A stretch of DNA of 64,000 nucleotides, taken from the NCBI RefSeq assembly GCF_020379485.1, contig NC_063439.1, positions 9,402,466 through 9,466,465 on the forward strand. Reading direction: 5' to 3'. Both the position numbers and the translations under genes were made by a program. Numbering within the stretch: the first letter of the stretch is position 1; every line of letters starts with the position of its first letter. The DNA comes from Brassica napus. Lineage: Eukaryota > Streptophyta > Magnoliopsida > Brassicales > Brassicaceae. Under the pieces are notes generated by a model. It had not been told where the DNA came from, did not search any database, and was given only the letters and a program-made list of their open reading frames with translations. Below are positions 35,489-46,227 of this stretch, one piece after another.

Positions 35489-38400
35489 TTACCGCATCAA
35501 AGCTACTGGTTTGATTAGCTCGTATATTGAAGCAGGTTCTTCACTCTCGCTGGAGATAGATTGCTCGGTGGCTTGATCATTGTTTTCACCGGCTTCTTCC
35601 TCAGTAGCCCCTAGGGATATAAACTCGAAGCCTTCTTTTCCAAAATCTTCACTCTCAGTGGGATGTCTATCCACTACCATTGGCTCAGACTCGGAAAAGA
35701 GTTTCTGAAGTGAGCCAAAGTAACGCCCACGGGCATTTTTCTCTAATGGTTCGCTTGGTCTTTTCCTCTTTCTTCCTTTGCCTTGGCTCTTGGGGTGGTG
35801 GAGCTTGCATTTCGATCCTTGAGGGCATGATCCAGTTGCTTCGAAATCTGGGCAGGTGTATGAATGCTTCTTCCGACACTGTTACCATTATGTAGAGACA
35901 ACAATCCGCAATCTTTAACTTCATCAAGTGTTTGCGAGTGAAACGAGAGGGATAAGTAAAATATGTGACATAAAGCCCATGTATGGATCTCTCTTTTCCT
36001 TATACTCCTTGAGGTACTAATCAACTTAATATGCAATTTAATTCCTCAAAGAATTATATTAGAAGGAGGATCGCTAAAAGATCACTAGTAATGCATAAGA
36101 AACGAGCATATGCATGTGAACCGTGGCAATGAATTATAAGTTGAAACCTTACCTCGTTTCCGTCTGAACAGTATCCCTTTAAAAACCCATCACATATAGC
36201 AGCACTCGGGTTGACATGCACATGCCTATATGGACATGCCTCATTGTTGCATAGGCCTGCATTGTAGGTATTAGTATTGTGTGTACCCGCGATGGGATCT
36301 TAATACAATTGGAAACTCTTACCTTGCAGAAAATAAGAGCAATCAGGCATCCTTTCTGGAATGACCTGTGGAAGAAATACGTCAAGCAGTTAAAGATTTC
36401 TGTGAAGCAAAAAATCTGCAGCAATGACTTCGTAGGACGACCTTGTGAGTCAATTTGCAATTATCATTCGCACACAATCCATTCAAAAACTTGGTGCAAA
36501 CTGCAATTTTCGAGGGGTCGTGAACATATGGACATTTCCCGTCATCTTTGTTGCATTTCCCGAATCTTGTGAAGAACTGGCAGTACTTCTTCTTCTTCTT
36601 AGCCAACCGCAACCGAACATTGTGCAGGCTCCATCTGACCTTCTCATTAGCCAACGCACGGGTTCGTTTCTTTGGATCTCTGACAAGCTGGTTACCATTT
36701 CCCACACGTACATATCTGCAAAATTGATTCAAATGTTAGATTGAGGCTCCAGAAAGATGAGTAAAATTATATTATATTTGAATCAAGAATAACATACTCT
36801 TCATGGCCTATCACCAATCTCTTTGGGATGAAAGGTCTTTTCGCGCCTTTCCCATTTTCAGTAGGTCCAGAGCACGGTGAATCAACATCTAACAAAGAAT
36901 CATTTCTTAGCTCAGCAGAGAGATACATTAGGTTAAGACTCTCGTGCAACTAATGAAAAACTAACAGTTCCAAGCCTAGAGAGTTCTCACAATCCGATCA
37001 AAACCTTGGTTGAGACTCATCAACCACCTAGAGGGAGTGAATAAGAGATAATACATGTGTGTATGATCGGATTATTCATATACTACAGAATAAGAAGCTC
37101 CAGATAACGGATCTTTGTCCCTGCTCGAGGTTCTGTTCTCTAAATCCTATTTTGATATTATCACTGCTCATCTACAAAGCGTTTATGAGTCTTAACTTTA
37201 GGATATCCTACCAGATATTCTCTGAAGAGTTCGCCTTGAAGGATCCATTTTATAGCGCAGAGAACCAAACCTGAAAATGCGCCCCCCTGAAGAACAGAAG
37301 TCGATAAGAAAAAAACCTTTGAGGTTTGCTGAAATAGAGGCTCAAGAAAATAAACCCAAGGTAAACTGACCAGGAGGCCTCCAAAATTATAGAATAATTC
37401 GTCCAAAATAACTGGCCATGCATATTTTTTTACCGTGAACCAACTTACGTGCCAGATGGTTTCTGCTCGTCTTCCTAGTACTACTTTGTCCAGAATGCTT
37501 TTCATTTTCTTTCTTTGAAAATGCAGCCACAGCCAAAGTGGCTTCCTGTACAAACAGAGGAAAAACAAAGTTGTATACACCACTTTTTCGATTGTGCTAA
37601 AGACACTTCAGTGAAGAAACTAACCTCATTAGCTTTTCTCGAGTCTCTCTCAATGGACTTGGACCATTTTAAATGCGACCCACCAATACTTAAGACCTTG
37701 GATTTTCTAAGTGAATACCCGTTAGTTGATCTTGTGTATACAGTATGTCTCTTCCTCATCGTTGACAACTTTTGGCTGAAGATCAGAACGCCCTGTCATC
37801 AAGTTTGCAAACACAAAAACGAGAGCGTCGCAGCTCAAGGAATATTGAGTACATTAGAATGTAGATACCTGATATTGGAGAAAGAACCATTTCGCAAAGC
37901 GGAGACTGAATTCATTAATCGTCTCCAGTATGTCACTCTTTTCCAAGGAACAAGTTGTGGCAAGATCCTCCGATAGCGCATGTGACTTGAGGGCAAGTCT
38001 GATTGTTGATCATTTTGCGTCCAAACCAGAGAAAATTTTGACCGCTTATATGGTCTCGTGACAGCTACAAAAAAAAAGAAAAAAGAGAGGACCAGTTACT
38101 TCATTTCTCACATCTAGTTATGGGTGCAAAACCGCAAAAACATATGTAAGTATATGGAAAACGGAATCTGATACTTGATAGATGTTCAAAGAGCGCTAAA
38201 AGATATTTATTTCTTTACATACCAGCGTCGGAGAATGCTGAGCTAGATGATCTTTCCGACACCATGGTTGCAGATGCTCGTGAATCTAATGCATCATCAG
38301 GTGAGTGATTGACACGACTCTCGGAAGTCCTAACTAGCTGATTTTTATTTCGCTTGAAGTAGCCATCAGAGGTAGAAAACTGGCTCCTACTTTTACTATG

Positions 38401-40262
38401 AATATCTGAAGCTGCAACCAACTGATTTGCCTTCCTCTTGACATATACGGTTCTCTTCAAATCTGAAGAATCCAAGTTAGGAGGAATTTTCTTCTGCTGG
38501 CAATTTGAAGCATAATCTGTCTGAATTGGTATGTCAGATGTCTTAGATGTATCTCCACCAGAGTGCGGAACACTAGCTTCTCCAGATGTAGCAGAATCCA
38601 TGATAGACTCAGGTAAACCAGTGGTGGGGTGATCCATGCTGTAAGATAATGCACATTTTCCTGAAGGAGCATCAATGGCATTTGATACTTTGGAGGTGCT
38701 GCTGTCAGAGGGAGGCTTTGACTGCTTCTCAAGAGTGGGTATTTCTCCTGCTTTAACAAGAAAAGAATCGTCACCTACAGCAACCTTACTGGCAGATCCT
38801 GTGCTTTTGTTTTCTATACGGTTTAATGAACCACGCTGTGGGATTGAACTTTGCCTAGCTACAGACTGTGCAACTTCGGGAGCCACAACAGTTCCAGTAG
38901 AAACAGATGAGATGCCCATTGTCGACGTAGTGCCAGTAGTATGTTGTTTTGGCTGCGTGGAAGCAACTGAAAACACATCTCCGAAAATTGAGTCAGAGGG
39001 AAAACCGTTTCCTGATGCAGCCAGTTCCTTGGCTACCAATTGATTGGATGGAGCATCTAAAGGAGCAGATGCAGGCACTGGTACTTGCGGTCTGGTTGTT
39101 GTAGAGCTTATTACTGCAGGTGTCATATGAGGCTGTGGTATATTGTTGGCAATTGAGTTAGGTGCTGTCAAACCATATCCACGTTGACTCGAAGGAATTT
39201 GTAAATTCACTTGCCCAGAGGGCCCAACACTTCTGCCGCTGATCCAATTAGATGGCACAGGTTGGTTTGCGGTACGAGGCGCAATAGTCCCTCCAGGTGG
39301 CATACCCTGGCTTTGAAAATTTTGCGGTGGTTGAGATGGAGGTGGCCCAGTAAATTGGTTCTGCTGGCCGGGGACTACTTGCTGATTGCTAGTGCTTACG
39401 TTTCCACCCATTTGAGGTCCTCTCATACCAGCGGCCACTGATGTAACCCCCGGAGTTTGTGCAACAGGTCCCCTGGGCTGTGGAGAAGGTGTTGCAGCAA
39501 GATTTATTTTGGGAGCAGGGATATTGGCTGAAGCAGGACTATAGATTGCAGCCTTGACAATCTCAGGAGTCAATTCCCGTCTACTTTGTGCGACAGTCAC
39601 CAACTTTAGAGCATTGTAAAACTCCGCTCGACCAAGGTAACCAGCCTTTTTTGCATCTGCGTAGGACCATACCTACAAGGATGAAAAAAGAAGAAGCTAC
39701 ACCATTAACAATCCAAAGATTAGTTGCTCAGAAACGTGTGAAATTATTTAAATATGCAGTATTCCCTCATTGCACGCGAAGCTCTATGCATATGCATGTC
39801 ACAGACAAGTAGATACATCTAAATTGCTTCTGTATCATTAAAAATGCTATATGAACATATCCACTAGACCACAATGCATTATCTAATAGCAGCAGTATAG
39901 ATTACAATTACATAAACTGGAGTACGAGCTTCAGAATGAAGAGAGAGGTCCCTCAACCACCCAGAAGAGAACAAATTTGATAAAATAACGTCACACTTCT
40001 ACCAACGATCACACAGATCAAAGATCCAATCCAAAACCTATAGGAACTACAAGTATTCTCCACCGTTTCATAACAATCAAAAGAAACGAAATAGATGCAG
40101 ATAAGGGGAAAGAACCTGAGCAAGGACGGGTTTAGGCAAATTGGAGCCTTGGAAGAAACCGACAGCCTCAGCTCCACTGATACGGCCATCTCCATCCAAA
40201 TCTGCTCTCCTGAAATACGTATCGAACAGATCCTGTCCCCCCGTCGGCCTCGGCGCCGCCAT
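35489..40262 (-). CDS. Chimeric gene: EH domain (EH2/Pan1 5' part) fused to SOP1-like CCCH zinc-finger half
   Basis: Ten exons: 40262-40116, 39672-38223, 38064-37869, 37775-37625, 37545-37449, 36888-36798, 36715-36442, 36365-36323, 36256-36153, 35878-35489. Phases agree across all nine GT-AG introns, giving 931 aa. Residues 1 to about 331 match the AtEH2/Pan1-like gene at 53852: EH domain with loop DLDGDGRISGAE, then the P/Q/S-rich linker ending SIPQRGSLN. From NRIENKSTGS on, the protein is the C-terminal half of a SOP1-type nuclear protein (Arabidopsis SOP1, At1g21580, acts with the nuclear exosome). About residues 707-830 hold five CCCH fingers, for example CQFFTRFGKCNKDDGKCPYVH and CPDFEATGSCPQGSKCKLH. 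Linker spacing is mostly CX7-8CX4-6CX3H. The join is at 38825-38826, in exon 2. Intron 1 is shared with the EH gene, so the copy was made from DNA. Whether it is expressed is unknown. The C-terminal half might also be compared with C3H7 (At1g21570). Confidence 0.82.
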
Positions 40263-40337
40263 TAGAGGATGATCCGAAATCTAGCAGCGAAGGCAGTCTC
40301 CAGAAGCTTTCGCCATAAAAAAAAGCACAGAAGAACG
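38825..40337 (-). repeat. Inverted duplicate of the EH2 gene 5' end, about 1.5 kb
   Basis: This segment is the reverse complement of 53775-55290, including about 75 bp of 5' UTR, exon 1, intron 1 and the first 0.85 kb of exon 2. The copies differ by scattered substitutions (for example AAGMRGP here against TAAMRGP there; NSIANNIPQ against NSTANNIPK). Homology stops abruptly at both ends. The left edge is within exon 2 at the sequence TTCATT; the right edge follows GTTCTTCTGTGC in the leader. Confidence 0.93.
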
Positions 40338-40547
40338 TGTAAAACTGATGTTTTATGGCAAATCTATCTATTTGAGACACAACTAATACGAAATCACACA
40401 ACAATTTGATGTTTTGCATGAAATTAGCCGATGGCCGCCATGGAAATAGCTCTTCAGAGTCGAAACCCTAAAAAAAAAATCTGGGGAAGATAATGAGAAT
40501 TACGACTATGCCGCTAATTAAAAAAATTAAATAAAAAAAGAACCCAA

Positions 40548-40622
40548 AATGCGCTTGGATAGCGTCGAACCCGGCGACTGGTGATCAAATTCAACAACTC
40601 TTACCACTAGGCCACTGGAAAT
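40548..40622 (-). mobile_element. tRNA-derived SINE head
   Basis: On the minus strand GTGGCCTAGTGGTAAGAG (A-box like, about 40597-40614) is followed about 28 bp later by GGGTTCGACGCT (B-box like, 40561-40572). This is the internal pol III promoter of a tRNA-related SINE. The piece does not form a tRNA cloverleaf. The 3' end runs into a T-rich stretch; its TSD was not resolved. Confidence 0.55.
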
Positions 40623-40659
40623 TAATGGTAACTGTCCAACATTGTAGTTTTGAACATGG

Positions 40660-40737
40660 GACTCAGGTAAACCAGTAGTGAAGTAATTCATGCTGTAAGA
40701 TAACGCACATTTTCCTGAAAAAGCATCAATGGCTTTC
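40660..40737 (-). repeat. Short third copy of the SOP1-like breakpoint sequence
   Basis: It matches 40885-40975 (shared GTAGTTTTGAACATGG, then GACTCAGGTAAACCAGT) and 38608-38690. It reads as the peptide region ALSYSMDHPTTGLPES with changes. Homology ends at AATGGCTTTCCGG. Confidence 0.75.
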
Positions 40738-41659
40738 CGGATCCAACATTATATAATCTATTACAAAACGTATCCTAAAAACTGAAAATAATACAAAAAC
40801 TAATATCTGCTTAATTTTCGGTTAATTTCTGATTTTTTGCTAACTCGCTAGGTCCAGACCAGCCGTCCGATTAGCGCCTAGCGTAGTTTTGAACATGGAC
40901 TCAGGTAAACCAGTGGTGGGGTGATCCATGCTGTAAGATAATGCACATTTTCTTGAAGGAGCATCAATGGCTTTTGATACTTTGGAGGTGCTGCTGTCAG
41001 AGGGAAGCTTTGACTGCTTCTCAAAAGTGGGTATTTCTCCTACTTTAACAAAAAAAGATGCGTTACCTACAGCAACCTTACTGGCAGATCCTGTGCTTTT
41101 GTTTTCTATACGGTTTAACTTGATAGCAGATAAAGGCAGTCCAAGGGTAACACCAGGAGAACCATAGGGTTTTCAAAGAAGGTTATTCCCTTTACGTACA
41201 TAACTATTACAAGATTGGACAGTCACTATGGGGAAATTCTGTTCTGTAGAAAAAGTAGACGACAAAGGCAGTAACAAAAGAAGAGGCAGCATGACTAGGC
41301 TTTCGATGCCAATTGTGATGCTTATTGGGAGGGTTAGCATTTTTCTTAGTGTCAGACACCAAAGGCAGGAACGGGGATAACTTTTCTGAGTAAAGTAACT
41401 GGAATTATTTTTCTTCTTTTCTAATTCATACCTAGAGCTCAAAGATGTCTTATTTTGGGGATTCCGATCTGGCACATATTTTACATGATCGTTAACATGT
41501 GTCAATGCAAATTTAACATCTGCACGTGATGACAGATGAACTCCTGAATTACCAAGAATTTCAGTTCCAACAACTTTCCCATCAGCTGACAATGCTTCAC
41601 CATCAAATATATCATTCTTAATAATGTTCCGTGAGTATTTCTCTAGACCGCCAACATCA

Positions 41660-42140
41660 GAATTTACATCAATTTCCAGAGTTCTGTACTTAGTGGTTCC
41701 ACCGGATGGCTTTGCTTTCTCATTATAGTTGTTAGAGTCATCAACCATAGAAGCAACATGAGTTTCACTCTGTATCGGTCTGTACAGATTTGGAGAGTTG
41801 GATAGAGAATCAAATGGAACTTAATCCCCACAAAAAGCAACAATATCAGCTCCTTGAGTTCTGTACTCATTGGTACCACCATAATGCTTGGATTTTTGTT
41901 TAACGTTGTAAGTTTCATCAACTTTAGCAGCAACGTGCGTTTCACTCAGTATCTGCCCGAAGCTCTGCCCGATGAGCTGGATAAAGAATTACATGAAAAC
42001 ACTGAATCCCCAGTAACAGCAACAATATCAGTTCCCAGAGTTTTGCACTTCAAAGTTCCACCGGACGGGTTTGTTTTCTCTTCTTGAATATCTATAGCAA
42101 CATTCTCAGCACAATTATTTTTCTCATGCTTGATACCAAT
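41660..42140 (-). repeat. Three degenerate protein repeats in the SOP1-like pseudogene
   Basis: Units of roughly 50-60 codons share the pattern SE(T/S)(H/Q)-x-KVD-x-Y(N)-x-K-x-(G)GT-x-YRTLG-x-DIV. Examples are SETHVAAKVDETYN near 41945 and SETHVASMVDDSNNYN near 41770, with an older unit starting SESQIGIKHEKNN near 42150. The unit lies across frameshifts and stops. Confidence 0.6.
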
Positions 42141-42684
42141 TTGAGATTCACTTTAGTTAGTTTGAACATATGTTTTGTTTTGCATCTGCTCATTCATTGC
42201 CATCAAGAAAGAAAAATGGCATGGACTAACAGAATTATCAGATACTAAGCAAGCACTAACCCTTGAAAGATCCACCTCCAGATTTTTCTTCACAGCGAAA
42301 TTCCAGACAGAACCAAATGCACCAGATGATCTACATCCACCTTGATCTTCAGGCAAGAACTTGCCTACAGGCGAACAGGGTTGCCTTTCGTGGGGACCAG
42401 AGTCGGCTTTAGTAACAGTTTCATTAGCAAACATGCCATTAATTCCAACTGCAGGGTTTGTTTCAATTACCAATGCAGGCGAGCTAGGTAAATTACCACA
42501 AAAGTGAAAGCATTTTGGCTAACGTCTCGCTGAACAAGCCCCTCGCTTGAACCATAAGTAATATCTTTGTTTAGAGAAACATTTGGCTCTGGTAAACAAG
42601 TTTTCAAGTTTCTATTATTTGAACCACTTAACTTATCTACGGAAGGAATTTCGGAAGGTTGATTAGATGTTAAACCCAGGTCTT

Positions 42685-43110
42685 CAACAGGCGCAAGTCT
42701 CTCCGCACTTAAACTTTCCATACCCTCTTCAGATGGTACTGCAATATCTAAATCTGATTCATAACTACGTGAATAGCCATCAGTTCTCTCAACAGGCAAC
42801 ACAACCAATGATCCCTTCACATCAACCTTTGAATGAGATGAAGAAGTACCTTTTACACAGGCCTGTATACCTTCATCACTCTCACTCTCGAGATTATCAA
42901 CAGGCGCAAGTCTCTCCGCACTTAAACTTTCCATACCCTCCTCAGATGGTACTGCAATATCTAAATCTGATTCATAACTACGTGAATAGCCATCAGTTCT
43001 CTCAACAGGCAACACAACCAATGATCCCTTCACATCAACCTTTGAATGAGATGAAGAAGTACCTTTTACACAGGTCTGTATACCTTCATCACTCTCACTC
43101 TCGAGATTAT
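42685..43110 (-). repeat. 213-bp in-frame tandem duplication in the pseudogene
   Basis: Units at 42685-42897 and 42898-43110 are nearly identical. Each encodes 71 codons that begin DNLESESDEGIQ and end AERLAPV. The only clear amino-acid difference is T/A at GIQ(T/A)CVKG. A length divisible by three and near identity mean the duplication is recent relative to the frameshifts or was frame-preserving. Confidence 0.9.
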
Positions 43111-45536
43111 CAGCCATTTCTGCAACACTTCTGAGAGGTTTAGTTTCCATGGATTCTTTTATGCTACCATTCTCAACTGATGGGTTGGCCGTGTCTTCAC
43201 AATGAGTAAAATTTTTACTTTCATTCATATCAGGTGAGTCGACTATGGTACTGGGATATGTACCAATGGTAAAACTGTGAGCATTAGCAAGATCCCCTGA
43301 AATATTATTATTTGCATTAGCAAGCTCCATTGAAACACTAGGAATTTCCAGAGATGCAGAGAAAATTAGACCCCTACAACAGTCATTTTCAGGAGACAAT
43401 GAATTTACATTCTTATTGATCCCATTGCTGCCATCTTCAATACCACATGTATCTAACTTCGTCGCCTGGTGGCCAGGGTCTTCTTTATTAAAATAGATGG
43501 ATGCGTCTCGAGATGACTTTTCCAAAACTTTGTCCACATAATCTAAAGATCCAACTGATGAGCCAATAAATATCCTTTTCTTCGGATCATGTATTTAACT
43601 CCTCCATTGGTGTATTCCTTGATGGTGAACAATCCATAGCCACATCTTCACAATGATGAGACTCAACACTATACATGGACTTACGAGCAAAACGAACTAC
43701 TGCTTCAGAATACTCAGAAAGATCAGCCGCTGTTGACACTGATAAAAGTAATTTAGTAGGAGACCTATTGGTACTCTCCTTTACAATGTCTTCCATCTCC
43801 ATGACTTTCGGCGGAAGAGCTTCGCCAGCATTACAACCAGTTCTGTTCAGCACATCTTGAGAGTTCAGTATACTTTTGCCCCTCTCAATAACATCTTCGA
43901 TAATGGAGCAAACCCCCATATTGCTATCATGTTCAACATCAGAGTCATCCTTGGCCTCTTTCAAAGCCTCACAAACACTAGAGTTCTTTTCTGCAGCATC
44001 TACAGTAATAATAACTTCACGAGTTAAAGCTTCAGGACCTTCATCAGTGATTTTAACTTCGCAATCATTAACGACACCGTCAACAAAGCTGACATTGTTC
44101 ATACCCCACTGGAAGACTGAGTTGAGTGATTACCAGGTTTCTTTTCAATTTCAGATGAAATACTTTGCTTTTTAGATGGTCTGGATCCTTCAGAAACCGA
44201 TGCCTCATCTGAAAATTGTGTTCTCAACTTTCCATTTCCTTCAGTTACAGAAGGGTTCTCACTTTTATCAGGCACCAATGCTCTTCTAGCTTTAAAAGAT
44301 CGAGGTGTCACAGACCGGCTTGGGTGGATGCCTGCACCGGTAGGTGATGCTATGGGCTTAGCTACCGGAAGATTCAATTCAAATGAAACATCAAGATCCA
44401 CTGGAGTTCTCTCCCTTTGCTTCTCCACCAATCCACGATCAGAATGACCCAAATGTTCTTTACCCCTAAACAAGTTCGAGTTAAACCTTTTCCCATTATA
44501 GTTACTATGATTCCGACCATTCTCTCTACCCTTCTGATGGTTTCTTGTTGTTTCACGCCTAAGCAGAGCACTCTTCTTCAGCATTTGTTTCCTGGGAGTT
44601 CGATTCAGTTCGCTGCTCTCTTCTCTCCTTCCACGATCAAAATATTGTTCAGTCTCGGAATGATAGTAGTCATCCTTTTTCCGGGGATAGAGAATCTTCC
44701 CTTCATTCCACCTCTGGTTTCTAGTCCCTTCATGACTTGCATAAGGCCTACCCATATCACGACTCACTGTAACACCATATAAATCAGTACCATAACCAAC
44801 ACGTGAAGCTAGATTCCTATTACATTCACCTAGACCCCTAAAGCACCTATCAGACTTTGTTTTTAACTGACCACGGTCTTGATAACTCCCTTCTATTCTA
44901 GATTCTTTTCTCACATATCCAGTATTACGAAACTCATCTCTAGACCTAAAACTACCATCTAAACCACGGTTGATGCTAACACCAGATGAATCCCTCGACG
45001 AGCGGCTGTAGTCATACTGATAGTCATGGCTCGGACTCGGATCCAATCGTCTTCCACTAGTATACATTCGCCCCGGACCAGCGTCTGTCCATGAATCAAC
45101 TCGTTTATCCTTGTAACCAGCCCAGGGAGACTGAGGAGACATCTCGAGATTCAGTGAATGGGATAGTTGAAGATGAAGGTTGTGAAGCTCTTTGTGACTC
45201 ATAGCTAACTTGCTGAGGGATGTATGGTTAATGCTGTTGCGGCGGTAGCGGCAGCGGATGATGTTGATGAGACGGTGGCGGATGCTGAGGATAGTACGAA
45301 GACGACTGATTAACCGTCGGATTGGGTGGAAAATATTGGCGATGAGAGTAGTGGTGGTAATCCTTACGTTGCCCACCGTTATGAGTTGATGGAACATAGA
45401 AATTAGGGCTATCGGGATGAGATTGGCGAGGAGGCGGCAGCAGCGGCAGAAGGAGAGGAGCAGGAGGAGGATGATGAGGAGAGTAAGGAGAATTCCATTG
45501 GTCGTAACTCTGATTGTAATGAAATGAATCCATTGC

Positions 45537-46227
45537 TAATTTTGCATGAGAATATTTCAAATCTTTTTAAAACTGCGTCTTCATTTTCTTCTATGCTTTC
45601 TGCTGAAATCGCGAACCCAAGCAATACGATAGATAACGCCGGAAATAAAATAATAGTACGACAAACGATTTTTTCCCCCGAATCATGGCAGTTACAACTC
45701 CTTTTCTTACTTATTGGACCTTGGACTTTATTTATTTTGGGCCCAAGATATTTGTGTCATCTATTACTACATAACCTTGATTGATTCAGTGCCACACATA
45801 GTTTTTTGTCTTTTTCAGAGTTGAGTTAAGAGAAGATAATCTTTAGGATTGTGATAGGCTATGAATGAAATAATGCATTTCAACAAGATAATGTTAGATA
45901 GTGACAGGTATGAGCAAATACATGACAAAGAAAATTCACTTTGATCCATTAGGATCAAGGAATGCACATATAGTTGTAAAACATACCCGCATTACAATTA
46001 AAAGCTGCATTTTATAACTCTAAACCAAGGGAGGGAGGAGGGGGAGTAGAACCCACACCACAACACATCCACCAACCTATCCAAATGAAAAGAAACACCT
46101 TTTCTTTCACTATATAATATACACTCACTGGTACCTTGCGAGTCACATACAAGAGAGAGAGAGTCTTGACCATCTTCAGCTTGGACAGTTTTGCCATTGT
46201 GATTTGTTGTTGTCAATAGAACAATGC
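45537..46227. other. Spacer: promoter of the lost SOP1-like gene and 3' end of the kinase gene
   Basis: Contains the region upstream of the SOP1-like ATG and the 3' UTR of the minus-strand kinase. No gene seen. Confidence 0.5.

Larger units (their letters stand above)
40338..40892. other. New 5' flank of the chimeric gene, rearranged
   Basis: This is not homologous to the EH2 promoter. It holds a short upstream ORF (MAAIG, minus strand, near 40425-40442), an A-rich run, a SINE-like element (40548-40622) and a short SOP1-like fragment (40660-40737). From about 40740 to 40880 there is unrecognised AT-rich sequence. Any promoter of the chimeric gene must lie here. Confidence 0.5.
40893..45536 (-). 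pseudogene. SOP1-like gene, 5' half, orphaned and decayed
   Basis: It starts at ATG 45536 with MDSFHYNQSYDQWNSPY, a P/H-rich N-terminus as in Arabidopsis SOP1-type proteins. It continues as low-complexity S/R/D-rich sequence. The frame is lost repeatedly. There are stops at 45228-45230 (TAA), 42153-42155 (TAA), 41821-41823 (TAA) and 41173-41175 (TGA). There are frameshifts near 45140, 44100, 43590, 42480, 41950 and 41395. Between shifts the reading continues plausibly on the other frame (for example GSSVGSLDYVDKVLEKSS after 43590). The last part (SAIKLNRIENKSTG..., to about 40893) duplicates the sequence now in the chimeric gene's exon 2. About 1,450 codons of ancestral gene are represented. 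The 3' half with the CCCH fingers has been taken over by the chimeric gene. Confidence 0.85.

Noticed and set aside
35489..37800. A separate C3H7-like gene instead of the tail of the chimera
   Set aside because: Exons 3-10 join in phase to exon 2, and no independent start/promoter is seen between 38064 and 38223. Relation to C3H7 versus SOP1 still needs alignment.
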